In this document: one piece after another, positions 26,233 through 35,512 of the stretch
How the letters are laid out: each line of letters begins with the position of its first letter
Numbering within the stretch: position 1 is the first letter of the stretch
Assembly (NCBI RefSeq): GCF_013328205.1
Contig: NZ_JABULH010000003.1
Coordinates: 186,001-250,000, forward strand
Length of the DNA stretch: 64,000 nt
Source: Sphingomonas hominis
GTDB lineage: Bacteria > Pseudomonadota > Alphaproteobacteria > Sphingomonadales > Sphingomonadaceae
Direction: 5' to 3'
The notes under the pieces: model-generated
Database searches by the model: none
The model's input: only the letters and a program-made list of their open reading frames with translations
Told to the model about the DNA's origin: nothing
Translations under genes and position numbers: made by a program

Positions 26233-27156
26233 TTACCGGTTCGGCCTGCGCGCGGTCAGCGCGATGACGAGGCCGATACCTGCCAGCACACCACCTGCGG
26301 CCGCCAGCAGCGACCAGCGGTAACCCTCGAACACGGTCGACAGCAGCATCGCAATGACTGGCACGATGACGCTGTTGTACGCCGCCTTCGCCGGACCGAT
26401 CGTGCGGATGATGCGGAAGTATAAGGTGAAGGCTAGCGCCGACGCCGCTAGACCTAAGTAGAGTACGCCCGCGATGTAGCTTGGCCGGGGATCGAATACC
26501 GGCGCGCCGACGGTTGCGAGCGCGAAGGCGGCGTCCATCGCGGCACCCAGCAGCATCGCCACCGCGAGCATCGGGATCATCGGATAGCGCGCCGCGGTCT
26601 TGGTCGCCTGCATGACGTTGGCGACCGAGGCGGACAGGATCGCGCAGATGGTAAGGCCGATGCCGATCAGCGCCTCGCCCGGTCCGTTAGGGTCGCTGCG
26701 CGCTTCCTGGACGAACAACAGCGCCACGCCCGCCATTGCCACCGCTGATCCGAGCAGCAATTGCCGCCCCATCCGCTGCCCCAGGAACACGCGCGCGAAC
26801 ACCGCATTGGGCACCAGCAGCAGCGCGAACACGACCGAGACGAGGCCGGAGGTGATGTGCTGCTCGGCGCGGTAGACGAAGTTGAAGTTGCACACGAACT
26901 GCGCCAGCCCGAGCACCGCGGCGAAACGCCAGCCGGCGGCGTCGAACGCCAGCCGCTCGCCGCGCGCCTTTGCCAAGGCGGCGAGCGCGAGGCCGGCGAC
27001 CGCGAAGCGATACGCGACCGACCAGCTCGGCGGCACCACCGCGCCCGCGAGCTGGTCGCGGATCACGATCCAGGTCGATCCCCAGATCAGCAGCACGACC
27101 GTGAACGGGATCAGCACGCTGGCGCGCGTCGACTGCGGTGCAGGGGCGGTGGACAT
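26233..27156 (-). CDS. EamA/DMT-superfamily transporter
   Basis: A roughly 307-residue inner-membrane protein with ten predicted helices in two repeats. LLIWGSTWIVIRDQL at the N-terminus and the matching repeat beginning GIGLTICAILSASVANV are typical of RhaT/EamA transporters. It ends with a helix and LTARRPNR. Two ATGs six codons apart (27174 and 27156) are possible starts; neither has a strong ribosome-binding site, and I give the inner one. Substrate unknown; such proteins export amino acids or metabolites. Confidence 0.85.
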   Translation of the reverse strand: MSTAPAPQSTRASVLIPFTVVLLIWGSTWIVIRDQLAGAVVPPSWSVAYRFAVAGLALAALAKARGERLAFDAAGWRFAAVLGLAQFVCNFNFVYRAEQHITSGLVSVVFALLLVPNAVFARVFLGQRMGRQLLLGSAVAMAGVALLFVQEARSDPNGPGEALIGIGLTICAILSASVANVMQATKTAARYPMIPMLAVAMLLGAAMDAAFALATVGAPVFDPRPSYIAGVLYLGLAASALAFTLYFRIIRTIGPAKAAYNSVIVPVIAMLLSTVFEGYRWSLLAAAGGVLAGIGLVIALTARRPNR

Positions 27157-27218
27157 GGGTGCGGCGCTTACCATATCGCGCGCGCGCCGCTACCCGCGGG
27201 ATGGCCGCGGCGGGCCTG

Positions 27219-28030
27219 CTACTTGGCTACTTCGGCGGGGAAGGCGCGCGCCCACCAACGCCGGCCGAAGCGACGCCATAGCCAGCCAACCAGCAGCAGC
27301 ACCGCGAGCGGCGGCCCCAGATAGGCGAGCAGCGTCAGGAGCGAGGCAAGCGTCCAGGTGAGTGACGCATAGCCGGCCTGCGCCGCCTCGGCCAATCGCG
27401 CGCGCAGCCCGACGCCGCTGCCCGCGGCATAGGTGAAACTGATCGGCGTGGTGGACACGCTCTCGCGTGCTGCCGCGGCGGCGGCGCGCGCCTCGCGCTC
27501 GATCCGACGCTGCTCGGCGCGTTGGTCGCGCAGCGTCGTGCGCGCAGTGGCGGACAGGCCGGGCCGGTCGAGCTCGTTGCCGATCTCCATGCGGTCGCTC
27601 TCGGCATCGGCGATGCTGGCGTTCGCCGCGCTGGTCGCGGGCGATGCGTCGGTGCCGGTGATCTCCGCGCCGGTCAGCGCGCCGCCCGCCGCCTCGACCG
27701 CCTTTACCCCGCGTCGCCCGAACGCGCGCGCGGCGGGGGCGACACCGCCACGTCGAGCGACGCATTGACCTGACCCGAGCCGTCGAGCCGATAGGTCATG
27801 CCGGTGATCCGACAACGCGCGGGCGTGAGCTGCTCGCACGCCTGCGCCTGCGCTTCCTGCGCGTCGGCGATGCGCGCGGAGGGGACGCGGAAGTCGTAGC
27901 GATAGGCGAAGGCGACCCCGCTCGCGCTCGCCGTCGTCTCGCCGGGCTCGCCATCGGGTACCTTGCTGCACCCGCCGAGTGCCAGAGACACGGCCATGCC
28001 CCACATCACGCCCGGCCCGAACCACCGCAT
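27219..28030 (-). pseudogene. DUF4349-type membrane lipoprotein, frameshifted
   Basis: The first part (from 28030) reads as a lipoprotein: signal with LALGGCSK and a beta-rich DFRVPSARIADAQEAQ ... ASLDVAVSP segment typical of DUF4349. It then runs into TAA. The rest of the protein continues in another frame: FGRRGVKAVEAAGG, a coiled coil rich in Arg/Ala/Glu (RAEQRRIEREARAAAAAA), a transmembrane segment LLTLLAYLGPPLAVLLLVGW and a basic tail. One base is missing in a C5 run on the coding strand (27735-27739); six C would restore a 270-residue protein. It may be a genuine mutation, phase variation or a sequencing error. Confidence 0.7.
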
Positions 28031-28235
28031 CGATCGTGTCCCCTTTAGGTGACGTCATCGTGGCGCAGTGGCCGTAGGTGCGCAACTGGCTCAGATGGCA
28101 GCCGGGCGTCGTTGCGGCGTTCTGCTGAACAGCGGATAACGGGCGCGTTCAGCGTTTAATCAATGCGCATCGGGCACTCAGTTCCCTACCGACGCAGCAA
28201 CCCCGCCGCGCCGCGTGGAACATGGGAGCAGGCAG

Positions 28236-28676
28236 ATGCTGAAGACGCTTTCGATCGCCGCCGGAACGCTGGCGATGGGTGTCACGTCCTTCGCGCCGGT
28301 CGCGGCGCAGGCGCAGGGTTATGGCCGCGGCTACGACGACCGCGGCTACAGCCGGGCGTATAACGATGATCGCTACCGCGACCACGACCGCGCCTATGTG
28401 CGCGCCGAACGCGACGGCTGGAACCAGGGCCCGGCTTATTACGAGACCGATCGCCCGCGCCATTACCGCAACGCGCGCGATTACCGCTACACCGATCGCC
28501 GCTGCCAGAACGGCACCACGGGGACCGTGGTAGGGGCAATCGCGGGCGGGTTGCTCGGTCGCGTGATCGATCGCCGCGGCGACCGGACGCTCGGCACCGT
28601 GCTGGGCGCGGGCGCGGGTGCGCTGGCGGGCAATGCGGTCGAGCGGTCGAACAACGTCGGTTACTGCCGCCGCTGA
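28236..28676 (+). CDS. Exported glycine-zipper protein
   Basis: A 146-residue protein with a signal peptide (MLKTLSIAAGTLAMG ... AAQAQ), then a Tyr/Arg/Asp-rich stretch with repeated RGYDDRGY and RDHDR-like units, a Cys (RRCQNG), and a C-terminal glycine-zipper TVVGAIAGGLLGRVIDRRGD repeated as TVLGAGAGALAGNAVE, ending in a second Cys. The zipper is the Rick_17kDa/SlyB-like membrane-embedding motif. It is likely an outer-membrane-associated envelope protein. I use the ATG at 28236, where the signal peptide begins. Confidence 0.82.
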   Translation: MLKTLSIAAGTLAMGVTSFAPVAAQAQGYGRGYDDRGYSRAYNDDRYRDHDRAYVRAERDGWNQGPAYYETDRPRHYRNARDYRYTDRRCQNGTTGTVVGAIAGGLLGRVIDRRGDRTLGTVLGAGAGALAGNAVERSNNVGYCRR

Positions 28677-28686
28677 TGATCGCGGG

Positions 28687-28706
28687 GAGGGCGAGCGATC
28701 GCCCTC
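28687..28706. terminator. Hairpin between convergent genes
   Basis: A perfect 8-bp stem GAGGGCGA/TCGCCCTC with a GCGA loop lies between the glycine-zipper gene and the convergent threonine aldolase gene. It lacks a clear T-run on either side, so it is a possible bidirectional terminator only. Confidence 0.45.
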
Positions 28707-28716
28707 TCGGTGACGG

Positions 28717-29718
28717 TCAGAGTGCGGCGATCGCCTCGGCGAGCGGGCGGATGTCGTCGGCGCGCTGGTCCCATGACACGACCAGCCGCGCCTCACCCGG
28801 GCCCCAGTCGTAGAAGTCGAAGCCTTTGGCGCGCAACGACGCGGCCTCGTCGGCGGTGACGCGCAGGAACACCTCGTTGCCGTCGGCGGGGTGGATCAGC
28901 CGCTCGCCCGCGGCCGCGGCGATCAGTTGCGCGCCGTCGTTGCTCGCGTGCGCGCAGTCGAGCCAGAGGTCGTTGTCTAGCATCGCCAGGATCTGCGCGG
29001 CGAGATAGCGCCCTTTCGACAAGAGCAGCCCGGCGCGCTTGCGGCGGAACACGGTCGCGTCGGCGAGTTCAGGGCGGAAGAAGACCAAAGCCTCGGCGTT
29101 CATCCCACCATTCTTCACGAAGCCGAACGATAGCACGTCGACCCCGCCGCGCCACGTCAGGTCGGCCGGGCTCGCGCCGGTCGCGACGACGGCGTTGGCG
29201 AAGCGCGCACCGTCCATGTGGAAGTGCAAGCCCCGCGCGCGCGCCACCGCGCCGATCGCGGCGACCTCGTCGGCGGTGTAGGCGCGGCCATACTCGGTTT
29301 GGTTGGTGATCGAGATCGCGCTCGGCACCTGTTGGTGGATGTCGTAGCGCTGGACGTTGAGCACCGCTTCCAGCGTCTCGGGTGTCACCTTGGCGCCGTC
29401 GCCGTCGGCGAGCAGTAGCTTTGCTCCATGGGTGTAGAATTCGGGTGCGCCGCACTCGTCGTTCTGGATGTGCGCGTCGCGGTGGCAGACGACCGAGCCG
29501 TGCGGTGGGCAGATCGCGGCGAGCGCGAGGCAATTGGCCGCGGTGCCGCTCGGCACCCAAAAGGCGCGGACATCGGTCTCGAACAGGTGCGACAGGCGGC
29601 CGTCGAGCTGCTTCGACCAGCGGTCGCCGTCGTACGCGGTGTCGAGCGTATCCACCTCGCTGAGCGCTCGCATCACGGCGGGATGGACGGGGGCGGCATT
29701 GTCGGAGAAGAAGCGCAT
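28717..29718 (-). CDS. ltaE: Low-specificity threonine aldolase family (PLP)
   Basis: A 333-residue fold-type I PLP enzyme splitting threonine or allo-threonine to glycine and acetaldehyde. VPSGTAANCLAL forms the phosphate-binding turn, HMDGARFANA carries the PLP-nitrogen Asp, and SFGFVKNGGMNAEA contains the Schiff-base lysine (about Lys202). The ATG at 29718 gives MRFFSDNAAP, the usual N-terminus; the longer frame would need a TTG. The sequence belongs to the shorter bacterial group, and a related beta-eliminating lyase activity cannot be excluded. Confidence 0.88.
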   Translation of the reverse strand: MRFFSDNAAPVHPAVMRALSEVDTLDTAYDGDRWSKQLDGRLSHLFETDVRAFWVPSGTAANCLALAAICPPHGSVVCHRDAHIQNDECGAPEFYTHGAKLLLADGDGAKVTPETLEAVLNVQRYDIHQQVPSAISITNQTEYGRAYTADEVAAIGAVARARGLHFHMDGARFANAVVATGASPADLTWRGGVDVLSFGFVKNGGMNAEALVFFRPELADATVFRRKRAGLLLSKGRYLAAQILAMLDNDLWLDCAHASNDGAQLIAAAAGERLIHPADGNEVFLRVTADEAASLRAKGFDFYDWGPGEARLVVSWDQRADDIRPLAEAIAAL

Positions 29719-29771
29719 GTTCAGTGCCTTGGGTCGCGCGGGCTCGCTCGTCAACGGGTGACGTGAACCCG

Positions 29772-30833
29772 TCAGCCGTGCGTCGCGATCGCGAACAGGC
29801 CGGCGACGCCCAGCGCGTAGAGGACGAGCACCGCGAGCGAGTCGGCGCCCACGCGCCAGAACAGCCGGCGCGGGCGAAAGATCAGCCCGGCGGCGTAGAC
29901 GCAGGTCAGGAGGATGCCGAGGCCGGCGAGGTAGATGTCGCTCGCCTGCGCTTGCGGCAGCACCGCCTCACCCGAGACCACCACCGCGAGCAGGAAGAGG
30001 ACGGGAAGGAAGGCGTTGCCGCCGAAAATGTCGCTGATCGCGAGCTGGTAGTCCTTCATTCTGACCGAGGTGATGCCGGTCGACAATTCGGGCAGCGAGG
30101 TGGCGGCGGCGAGCACGGTCGCGCCGAACAGCACGCCCGACAGGCCGATCTGGTCGGCGATCGCGTCGCCGCTGCGCTCCAGCAGCACGCCCGCGACCAG
30201 CGTGGCGAGCGCTGCCGCGCCGAAGACCCAGAAGACGCGGTTGGTGTGCGCGGCACCGGCGTCCTTCTTGCCTTGCGAGTGGCCCTTGGGTTCCTCCTGC
30301 GTGTCGGGCGCGTCGCCGGCGCTGTCGTGCCACGGCAGACCGCGGCTGGCGCGGCTCGACAGCCAGATGCCGACCAGCCACAAGGCTGCGATGGCGAGTG
30401 CGCCAGGGGTCAGGCGGAACGCGATCAGGTCGCCGGGCAATTGCGTCGCCATGATCGCGACGATCAGCACGGCGACGACCAGCACCGCCTCGACCACCAG
30501 GCTGAGACTGGCGGCGCGGTAGGTGAGCGCGACACGCTCCTTCATCGCCATGTCCATGAAGACGAGCACGACGGTCTGGATCGCGATCCCGCCCAGGATG
30601 TTGCCGACCGCGACGCCAATATTGCCGCTGGCCGCCGCGCTGACGGTGATCGCGATCTCGGGCAGGTTGGTCGCGACCGCGAGCACGACGATCCCGCCAA
30701 GCGCCTTGCCGAGGTGGAGCCGCGACGCGAGCACGTCGGTCGTGTCCGCGAGCTTGACGCCCGCGACCCAGATGATGCCGGCCGATCCGGCGAAGATCAG
30801 CAGCAGGAGGGGAAGCGAGAGCTGCGCGAACAT
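29772..30833 (-). CDS. Ca2+/cation antiporter (CaCA family)
   Basis: A 353-residue membrane protein with two homologous halves. The alpha repeats are ILGGIVVLAVATNLPEIAI and GVLFGATVLAAATSLPELST, each with the conserved Asn/Ser-Leu-Pro-Glu ion-binding motif. A hydrophilic, Gly/Lys-rich loop (about residues 165-195) separates the halves. Members exchange Ca2+ (or Na+) for protons across the inner membrane. The gene lies 53 bases upstream of the threonine aldolase gene on the same strand and could be cotranscribed. Confidence 0.9.
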   Translation of the reverse strand: MFAQLSLPLLLLIFAGSAGIIWVAGVKLADTTDVLASRLHLGKALGGIVVLAVATNLPEIAITVSAAASGNIGVAVGNILGGIAIQTVVLVFMDMAMKERVALTYRAASLSLVVEAVLVVAVLIVAIMATQLPGDLIAFRLTPGALAIAALWLVGIWLSSRASRGLPWHDSAGDAPDTQEEPKGHSQGKKDAGAAHTNRVFWVFGAAALATLVAGVLLERSGDAIADQIGLSGVLFGATVLAAATSLPELSTGITSVRMKDYQLAISDIFGGNAFLPVLFLLAVVVSGEAVLPQAQASDIYLAGLGILLTCVYAAGLIFRPRRLFWRVGADSLAVLVLYALGVAGLFAIATHG

Positions 30834-30990
30834 CGGTGATCCTTCAACGGCCGCGTTTGCGCGGTGAAGGGGAGGTAACGTGCGGCGGTCGGCTTCGGGT
30901 TCGTGGCGGGTGCGGGTGCGGGCTGGTTGAGCAACGTCGGAGTGGAGGGTGGCCGCGAGTTCCGGTGGTGCGCCCTTGATCGCAGAGAAT

Positions 30991-31215
30991 AGCGGGAGCC
31001 TGGGTCAAGCGCGGGATGACGGAGGGGCGGGTAGGTCCGACGCACGCGCCCACGCTTTACTCTCGTCACCCCGGCCTTGAGCCGGGGTCCCGCTTCTTGG
31101 GGCGGTAATCAGCACATGATGCTGTGCAACGGGAGCCAGGCGCCTTCGCGTTCGTGCCGCGCTCCGATCGGAGGCCCCGAGGGCAGCGAGACCCCGGATC
31201 AAGTCCGGGGTGACG
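30991..31215. repeat. Cluster of three REP-like palindromic units
   Basis: Units at 30991-31023 (decayed), 31064-31098 and 31183-31215 occupy the 485-base gap between the antiporter and the penicillin-binding protein genes. The second and third face each other (CGTCACCCCGG... and ...CCGGGGTGACG) about 85 bases apart. No gene is seen in the remainder of this gap. Confidence 0.75.
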
Positions 31216-31318
31216 GGGTGTAGTATGGCGAACGGCGGTGATGACGGCTCGGAACGGGGTGCGTTGCTGTCGCTGGACCTACTCCCAGGCCAGTCCGACG
31301 AGACCCGCCCCCACGTCC

Positions 31319-33481
31319 CTATTCCTCGCCGCCGTCCTCGTCCTCGTCGGGGGCGCGGCGGTCCTCGCGTGGCGGTGAGGCGGGCGGGCCGCGGTCACGT
31401 GGGCCGACGATCAGCGAGCCGTCGGGCGACTGGCGGATGTCGACGCCGAGGTCGCGCAGGCGGTCGGCGGTCTGGTCGACCGCGCCGCCGATCAGGTCGC
31501 CGACCGGATCGCCGTTGCCGATCGCGGCCTCGGGATCGATCGCGTTTTCCTCGACCACGACGGGCTTCACGACCGGCTGGATGTTGAGCGCTGACTGCAT
31601 GAAGTTGCGCCAGATCTGCGCGGGGATGCCGCCGCCGTGGAGGCCGGGGTTGGGTGAATTGTCGTCGTTGCCGACCCACACGCCGACCACCAGATCGCCC
31701 GCAAAGCCGATGAACCACGCGTCGCGCCCCGATTGCGAGGTGCCGGTCTTGCCGTAGCCCGGCACCGACAGCGCCGCCTGTCGCCCGGTGCCGCGGATCG
31801 AGGAGGACAAGAGCGATAGCATCGCCGCGCGCTGGTCCTCGGGCATCTTCTTCTGCCCGCCGGTGAGCTGTTCAAACCAGCCCTTGTTGCCCGCGGTCTC
31901 GCGCAGCCCGTGCGGCTCGACCGGGTAACGCCCGTCGGCGATCCCGGCATAAGCCGCGGTCAACTCCAGCAGTGACACCTCCGAGGTGCCGAGGCCAATG
32001 GTTGCCTCGTTCGCAATCGGGGTGGAGATGCCGAGGTCGCGCGCGGCCTTGATGACCTGGCGAACGCCGACCTGCTGCGTGAGGCGCGCCGCGGCGACGT
32101 TGGACGAGCGCGCGAAGGCGCGCGCGAGCGTGATTTCGCCGAGATAGCGGCCGTCGTCGTTCTTGGGCTTCCACCCGGCGATCTCGACCGGCTCGTCCTC
32201 GACCGTGGAGGCGGGCGTCATGCCGGCGCGGATTGCCGCCAGATAGACAAACAGCTTGAAGGTCGAACCCGGCTGGCGCTTGGCCTGCGTTGCGCGGTTG
32301 AACGGCGATTCGGAATAGCTCTTGCCGCCGACCATCGCGACGACCTCGCCGTTCGGGCGCATCGCGACCAGCGCGGCCTGCGCCTTCTTCAACCCCGCCT
32401 GGCGGATCACGCGCTCGGCAGTTGATTGCAGCTTGCGGTCGAGCGTCGTCTTGACCTTGGTCTCGTCACGGATCTCGCCGGCCTGGTCGCGCGCGCTCGG
32501 CAGCACCCAGTCGGCGAAATAGGTGCCGGTCGGCACGGCCTGCGCCGATTTGGCGAGCACGCGCTGCGGCTGCACGGCTTGTGCCTCGCGGTGGGTGAGG
32601 AAGCCCGCATCCTCCATCGCGCCGATCACCACCGCCTGCCGCTTGCGTGCGCCGGCGAGGTTGCCGGTCGGAGCGAGGCGGGACGGCGCCTTGACGAGGC
32701 CGGCGAGCATCGCTGCCTGCCCGACGTTCAGGTTCTGCGGGCGGCGCCCGAAATAATGCTGCGAGGCGGCGGTCAGGCCGTAGACGTTGTCGCCGAAATA
32801 GACGTTCGACAGGTAGCGCGACAGAATCTCGTTCTTCGACAGCCACGCCTCGAGCCAGAAGGCGATCGCGACCTCGCGGATCTTGCGCGCGGCCGTGCGG
32901 TCGGAATCGAGGAAGGCGTTCTTCGCGAGCTGCTGCGTAATCGTCGAGCCGCCCTCGCGCACGCCGCCACCGCGCATGTTGTGCCACGCCGCGCGCGCGA
33001 TCCCGCGCGGGTCGATCCCCCAATGCGAGAAGAAGCGCCGGTCCTCGATCGCGACGAACGCTTCGCGCACGTGCGGCGGCAGCGTGGAGGCGTCTACGGC
33101 CGGGCCGATGATCGCGCCACGCCGCGCGATCGGCTGGCCGCTCGCGTCGGTCAGCGTGATCGACGGCGGAGTGGGCGGCTTGAGCGACTGCGACAAGGGT
33201 GCGGTGACCGCGAGCCAGATCACCGCCAGGATGAACAGCACGATGCCGGCCGCGGTGCCGCGCACCAGCCATTTGCCCCAGGCGATGCGACGGCGGCGGC
33301 GTGGCGGCTCGTCACCGCCGCCCTCGCCGCCCGCCCGGCCGAAGCCCTGCGACTCCTCGTCCTGCCACGCGTCGAACGACGGCAGCGGTTGCGCAGGGGG
33401 CGGGGCGGGGCGCCAGGGATCGCGGGGCGCGGCGGCCGGTGTGTGATTGTACCGGACGCGGCCTGAGTCGTATGGGTCCAT
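31319..33481 (-). CDS. Class A penicillin-binding protein (PBP1A/PBP1C type)
   Basis: A 720-residue bifunctional peptidoglycan synthase. A proline-rich cytosolic N-terminus and one transmembrane helix (about 70-95) precede the GT51 transglycosylase domain with AIEDRRFFSHWG (catalytic Glu146) and GGSTITQQLAKN. The transpeptidase domain has the SxxK motif in QPGSTFK (Ser406, Lys409), SSN at 459-461 and KTGTS at 578-582. The C-terminus after about 620 is acidic, proline-rich and low-complexity. It polymerises and cross-links peptidoglycan at the inner membrane. Confidence 0.95.
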   Translation of the reverse strand: MDPYDSGRVRYNHTPAAAPRDPWRPAPPPAQPLPSFDAWQDEESQGFGRAGGEGGGDEPPRRRRRIAWGKWLVRGTAAGIVLFILAVIWLAVTAPLSQSLKPPTPPSITLTDASGQPIARRGAIIGPAVDASTLPPHVREAFVAIEDRRFFSHWGIDPRGIARAAWHNMRGGGVREGGSTITQQLAKNAFLDSDRTAARKIREVAIAFWLEAWLSKNEILSRYLSNVYFGDNVYGLTAASQHYFGRRPQNLNVGQAAMLAGLVKAPSRLAPTGNLAGARKRQAVVIGAMEDAGFLTHREAQAVQPQRVLAKSAQAVPTGTYFADWVLPSARDQAGEIRDETKVKTTLDRKLQSTAERVIRQAGLKKAQAALVAMRPNGEVVAMVGGKSYSESPFNRATQAKRQPGSTFKLFVYLAAIRAGMTPASTVEDEPVEIAGWKPKNDDGRYLGEITLARAFARSSNVAAARLTQQVGVRQVIKAARDLGISTPIANEATIGLGTSEVSLLELTAAYAGIADGRYPVEPHGLRETAGNKGWFEQLTGGQKKMPEDQRAAMLSLLSSSIRGTGRQAALSVPGYGKTGTSQSGRDAWFIGFAGDLVVGVWVGNDDNSPNPGLHGGGIPAQIWRNFMQSALNIQPVVKPVVVEENAIDPEAAIGNGDPVGDLIGGAVDQTADRLRDLGVDIRQSPDGSLIVGPRDRGPPASPPREDRRAPDEDEDGGEE

Positions 33482-33590
33482 GTCTTGTGCGGTGACTTAC
33501 AGCGATATGACAGTGGCCGCAAGCAGCGGCGCGAGTGGGACGTGATAGCGTGAAGTGGATAACAGCGAAAGCAAGCCAACGGGCGCGGCG

Positions 33591-34058
33591 ATGAGCGCGA
33601 ACGCGATACCGATTCTGGTCGATGCCGATGCGTGCCCGGTGAAGGAGGAGATCTACCGCGTCGCCTATCGCACCGGCGCGGGCGTGGTGGTGGTCAGCAA
33701 CCAGTGGCTGCGCGTGCCGCAGCATCCGCAGGTGCGCCGCGTGGTGGTGGGCGACGGGTTCGACGCCGCCGACGATTGGATCGCCGAGGCCGCCGACCGG
33801 CTGAGCGTGGTGGTGACGAGCGACATCCTGCTCGCCGACCGCTGTTTGAAGAAGGGTGCGAGCGTGCTTGCCCCGACAGGCAAGCCGTTCACCAGTGCGT
33901 CGATCGGCGGCGCGATCGCAACGCGCGCGATCATGGCCGATCTTCGCGCGGGCGGCGACCAGATGGGCGGGCCGGCGCCGTTCGCGGCGGCGGATCGCTC
34001 GCGCTTCCTGGGTGCGCTCGACGCGCTGCTGGTGAAGCTCGCGCGCGCGGCGCGTTGA
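33591..34058 (+). CDS. YaiI/YqxD family protein (DUF188)
   Basis: A 155-residue protein with the DUF188 signature: ILVDADACPVKEEIYRVA at the N-terminus, VVSNQWLRVP, VVTSDILLADRCLKKGA and the C-terminal RSRFLGALDAL. The fold is PIN-like and the acidic residues VDAD and VTSD would sit at its centre; no activity is established for the family. The ATG at 33591 gives the usual family length; a GTG 36 bases upstream would extend it by 12 residues. Confidence 0.92.
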   Translation: MSANAIPILVDADACPVKEEIYRVAYRTGAGVVVVSNQWLRVPQHPQVRRVVVGDGFDAADDWIAEAADRLSVVVTSDILLADRCLKKGASVLAPTGKPFTSASIGGAIATRAIMADLRAGGDQMGGPAPFAAADRSRFLGALDALLVKLARAAR

Positions 34059-34090
34059 GGCGGGCGCGCCTTTCGCGCTACACGGCGGTG

Positions 34091-34963
34091 ATGTCCGCAC
34101 CTGACCCGACGATCCGCCCGCGCCGCAGCGCGCTCTATTTGCCGGCGTCGAACGCGCGTGCGTTGGAGAAGGCGCGCAGCCTGGCGTGCGACGTGGTGAT
34201 CCTTGACCTGGAGGACGCGGTCGCGCCCGAGCAGAAGGCGAGCGCGCGGGACGCGGCGGTCGCGGCGGTGCAGGGCGGCGGGTTCGGACACCGCGAGCTG
34301 GTGGTGCGCGCCAATGCGCTCGACACCGAATGGGGCGCGGACGATCTCGCCGCGCTGGCGGCGGCGGGGCCCGACGCATTGCTGCTGCCCAAGGTCTCGG
34401 ACGTGGACACGCTGCGCGCGGCGCGGCGCGCGCTGGGCAACGGCATCCCGCTGTGGGCGATGGTCGAGACCGCGCGCGGCGTCGTCAACCTGACCGATAT
34501 CGTCGATGCCGCGGGTGAGGTGGGGCTGGCGGCGCTGGTGGTCGGCACCAACGACCTTGCCAAGGAACTGCGCTGCCGACCCGGCGCGACGCGTGCGCCG
34601 TTGCTGCCGATCCTCAGCCAAGTAGTGGTCGCCGCGCGGATGGCGGGGCTGGTCGCGCTCGACGGCGTCATCAACGTACTGGATGACGAGGCCGCGATCG
34701 AGGCGGAGTGCGCGCAGGGGCTCGAATGGGGGTTCGACGGCAAGACGCTGATCCACCCGGCGCAGATCGCGCCGGCCAATCGCGTGTTCACGCCCACGGC
34801 CGAGGAAGTCGCCTGGGCCGAGACGATCGTCACGGCGTTCGACGTGCCCGAGCATGCCGCGCGCGGTGCGATCCGCGTTGAGGGCAAGATGGTCGAGCGG
34901 CTCCATCTGGAGGAAGCGCGGCGCACCATCGCGATCGCGGCGGCGGTTCAGGCGCGGCAGTAA
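34091..34963 (+). CDS. HpcH/HpaI aldolase / CitE-like lyase
   Basis: A 290-residue TIM-barrel protein of the citrate lyase beta-subunit family. RSALYLPASNARALEKA, VILDLEDAVAPEQK (metal-site Asp/Glu), LWAMVETARGVVNL and GFDGKTLIHPAQI are family hallmarks. Stand-alone CitE-like proteins cleave CoA esters such as malyl- or citramalyl-CoA. It starts 32 bases after the DUF188 gene and probably shares its transcript. The 3' end overlaps the convergent lipoprotein gene by 16 nt. Confidence 0.9.
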   Translation: MSAPDPTIRPRRSALYLPASNARALEKARSLACDVVILDLEDAVAPEQKASARDAAVAAVQGGGFGHRELVVRANALDTEWGADDLAALAAAGPDALLLPKVSDVDTLRAARRALGNGIPLWAMVETARGVVNLTDIVDAAGEVGLAALVVGTNDLAKELRCRPGATRAPLLPILSQVVVAARMAGLVALDGVINVLDDEAAIEAECAQGLEWGFDGKTLIHPAQIAPANRVFTPTAEEVAWAETIVTAFDVPEHAARGAIRVEGKMVERLHLEEARRTIAIAAAVQARQ

Positions 34964-35400
34964 CCCTCGCCCGACTTGACCGTCAGGCAGTTCCGCTTGC
35001 CCGCGAGCCACTTGAGCCCGGTGGCGTCGCCATCGCTCGGGCGCAGCAGCAGCGTCTCGCCATTACGGGTGAAGCGCAGGCCCTCGGGCACCACGCTCGC
35101 GGGATAGGTGCCCTTGTGGTCGAGATCGTATTGCATTTCGAGTGACGCGGTCTTTGGGCCGGTCGGCGTGACGTTCAGATAGGTGCCCTCGACTCCGATC
35201 CAGCGTCCGGCGTAAGCGCGAGCAGCGGCGGCGGTGGACGAGGTCGGCGTCGGTGTCGCGACCGGCGCGGCGATGTTGTCCGCGGCGGGCTCGGTCGCGC
35301 CCGCGCTGGTCATGCTGTTGGCTGTGGTCGACGGCGGCGCGCCGTTGCAGGCGGCGAGCGACAGGGCGATGGCGAGGGCGAGCGGCGCACTTTGCTTCAT
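34948..35400 (-). CDS. Hypothetical lipoprotein
   Basis: A 150-residue protein with a lipoprotein signal ending LSLAAC (Cys18), a Thr/Ala/Pro-rich linker of about 50 residues, and a C-terminal beta-rich domain (YAGRWIGVEGTYLNVTP ... LRFTRNGETLLLRPSDGD) with two cysteines near the end. The start at 35400 was chosen from the signal peptide. Its 3' end overlaps the CitE-like gene. Function unknown. Confidence 0.8.
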   Translation of the reverse strand: MKQSAPLALAIALSLAACNGAPPSTTANSMTSAGATEPAADNIAAPVATPTPTSSTAAAARAYAGRWIGVEGTYLNVTPTGPKTASLEMQYDLDHKGTYPASVVPEGLRFTRNGETLLLRPSDGDATGLKWLAGKRNCLTVKSGEGYCRA

Positions 35401-35512
35401 GATCGTTCCAAACACGGGTCCGTGTGCAAGCGTTCCGGGTAGCGCTCGCGCGCGCGTCGGGCTATGGGGCGGCGCATTCCGATCATCTCGACCACGAAGG
35501 CGTCCAACTCCT

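Noticed and set aside
25850-26275. Similar 34-base segments near 25853 and 26237
   Set aside because: The likeness arises inside coding sequence of two unrelated genes in opposite orientation and is probably due to shared GC-rich codon patterns.
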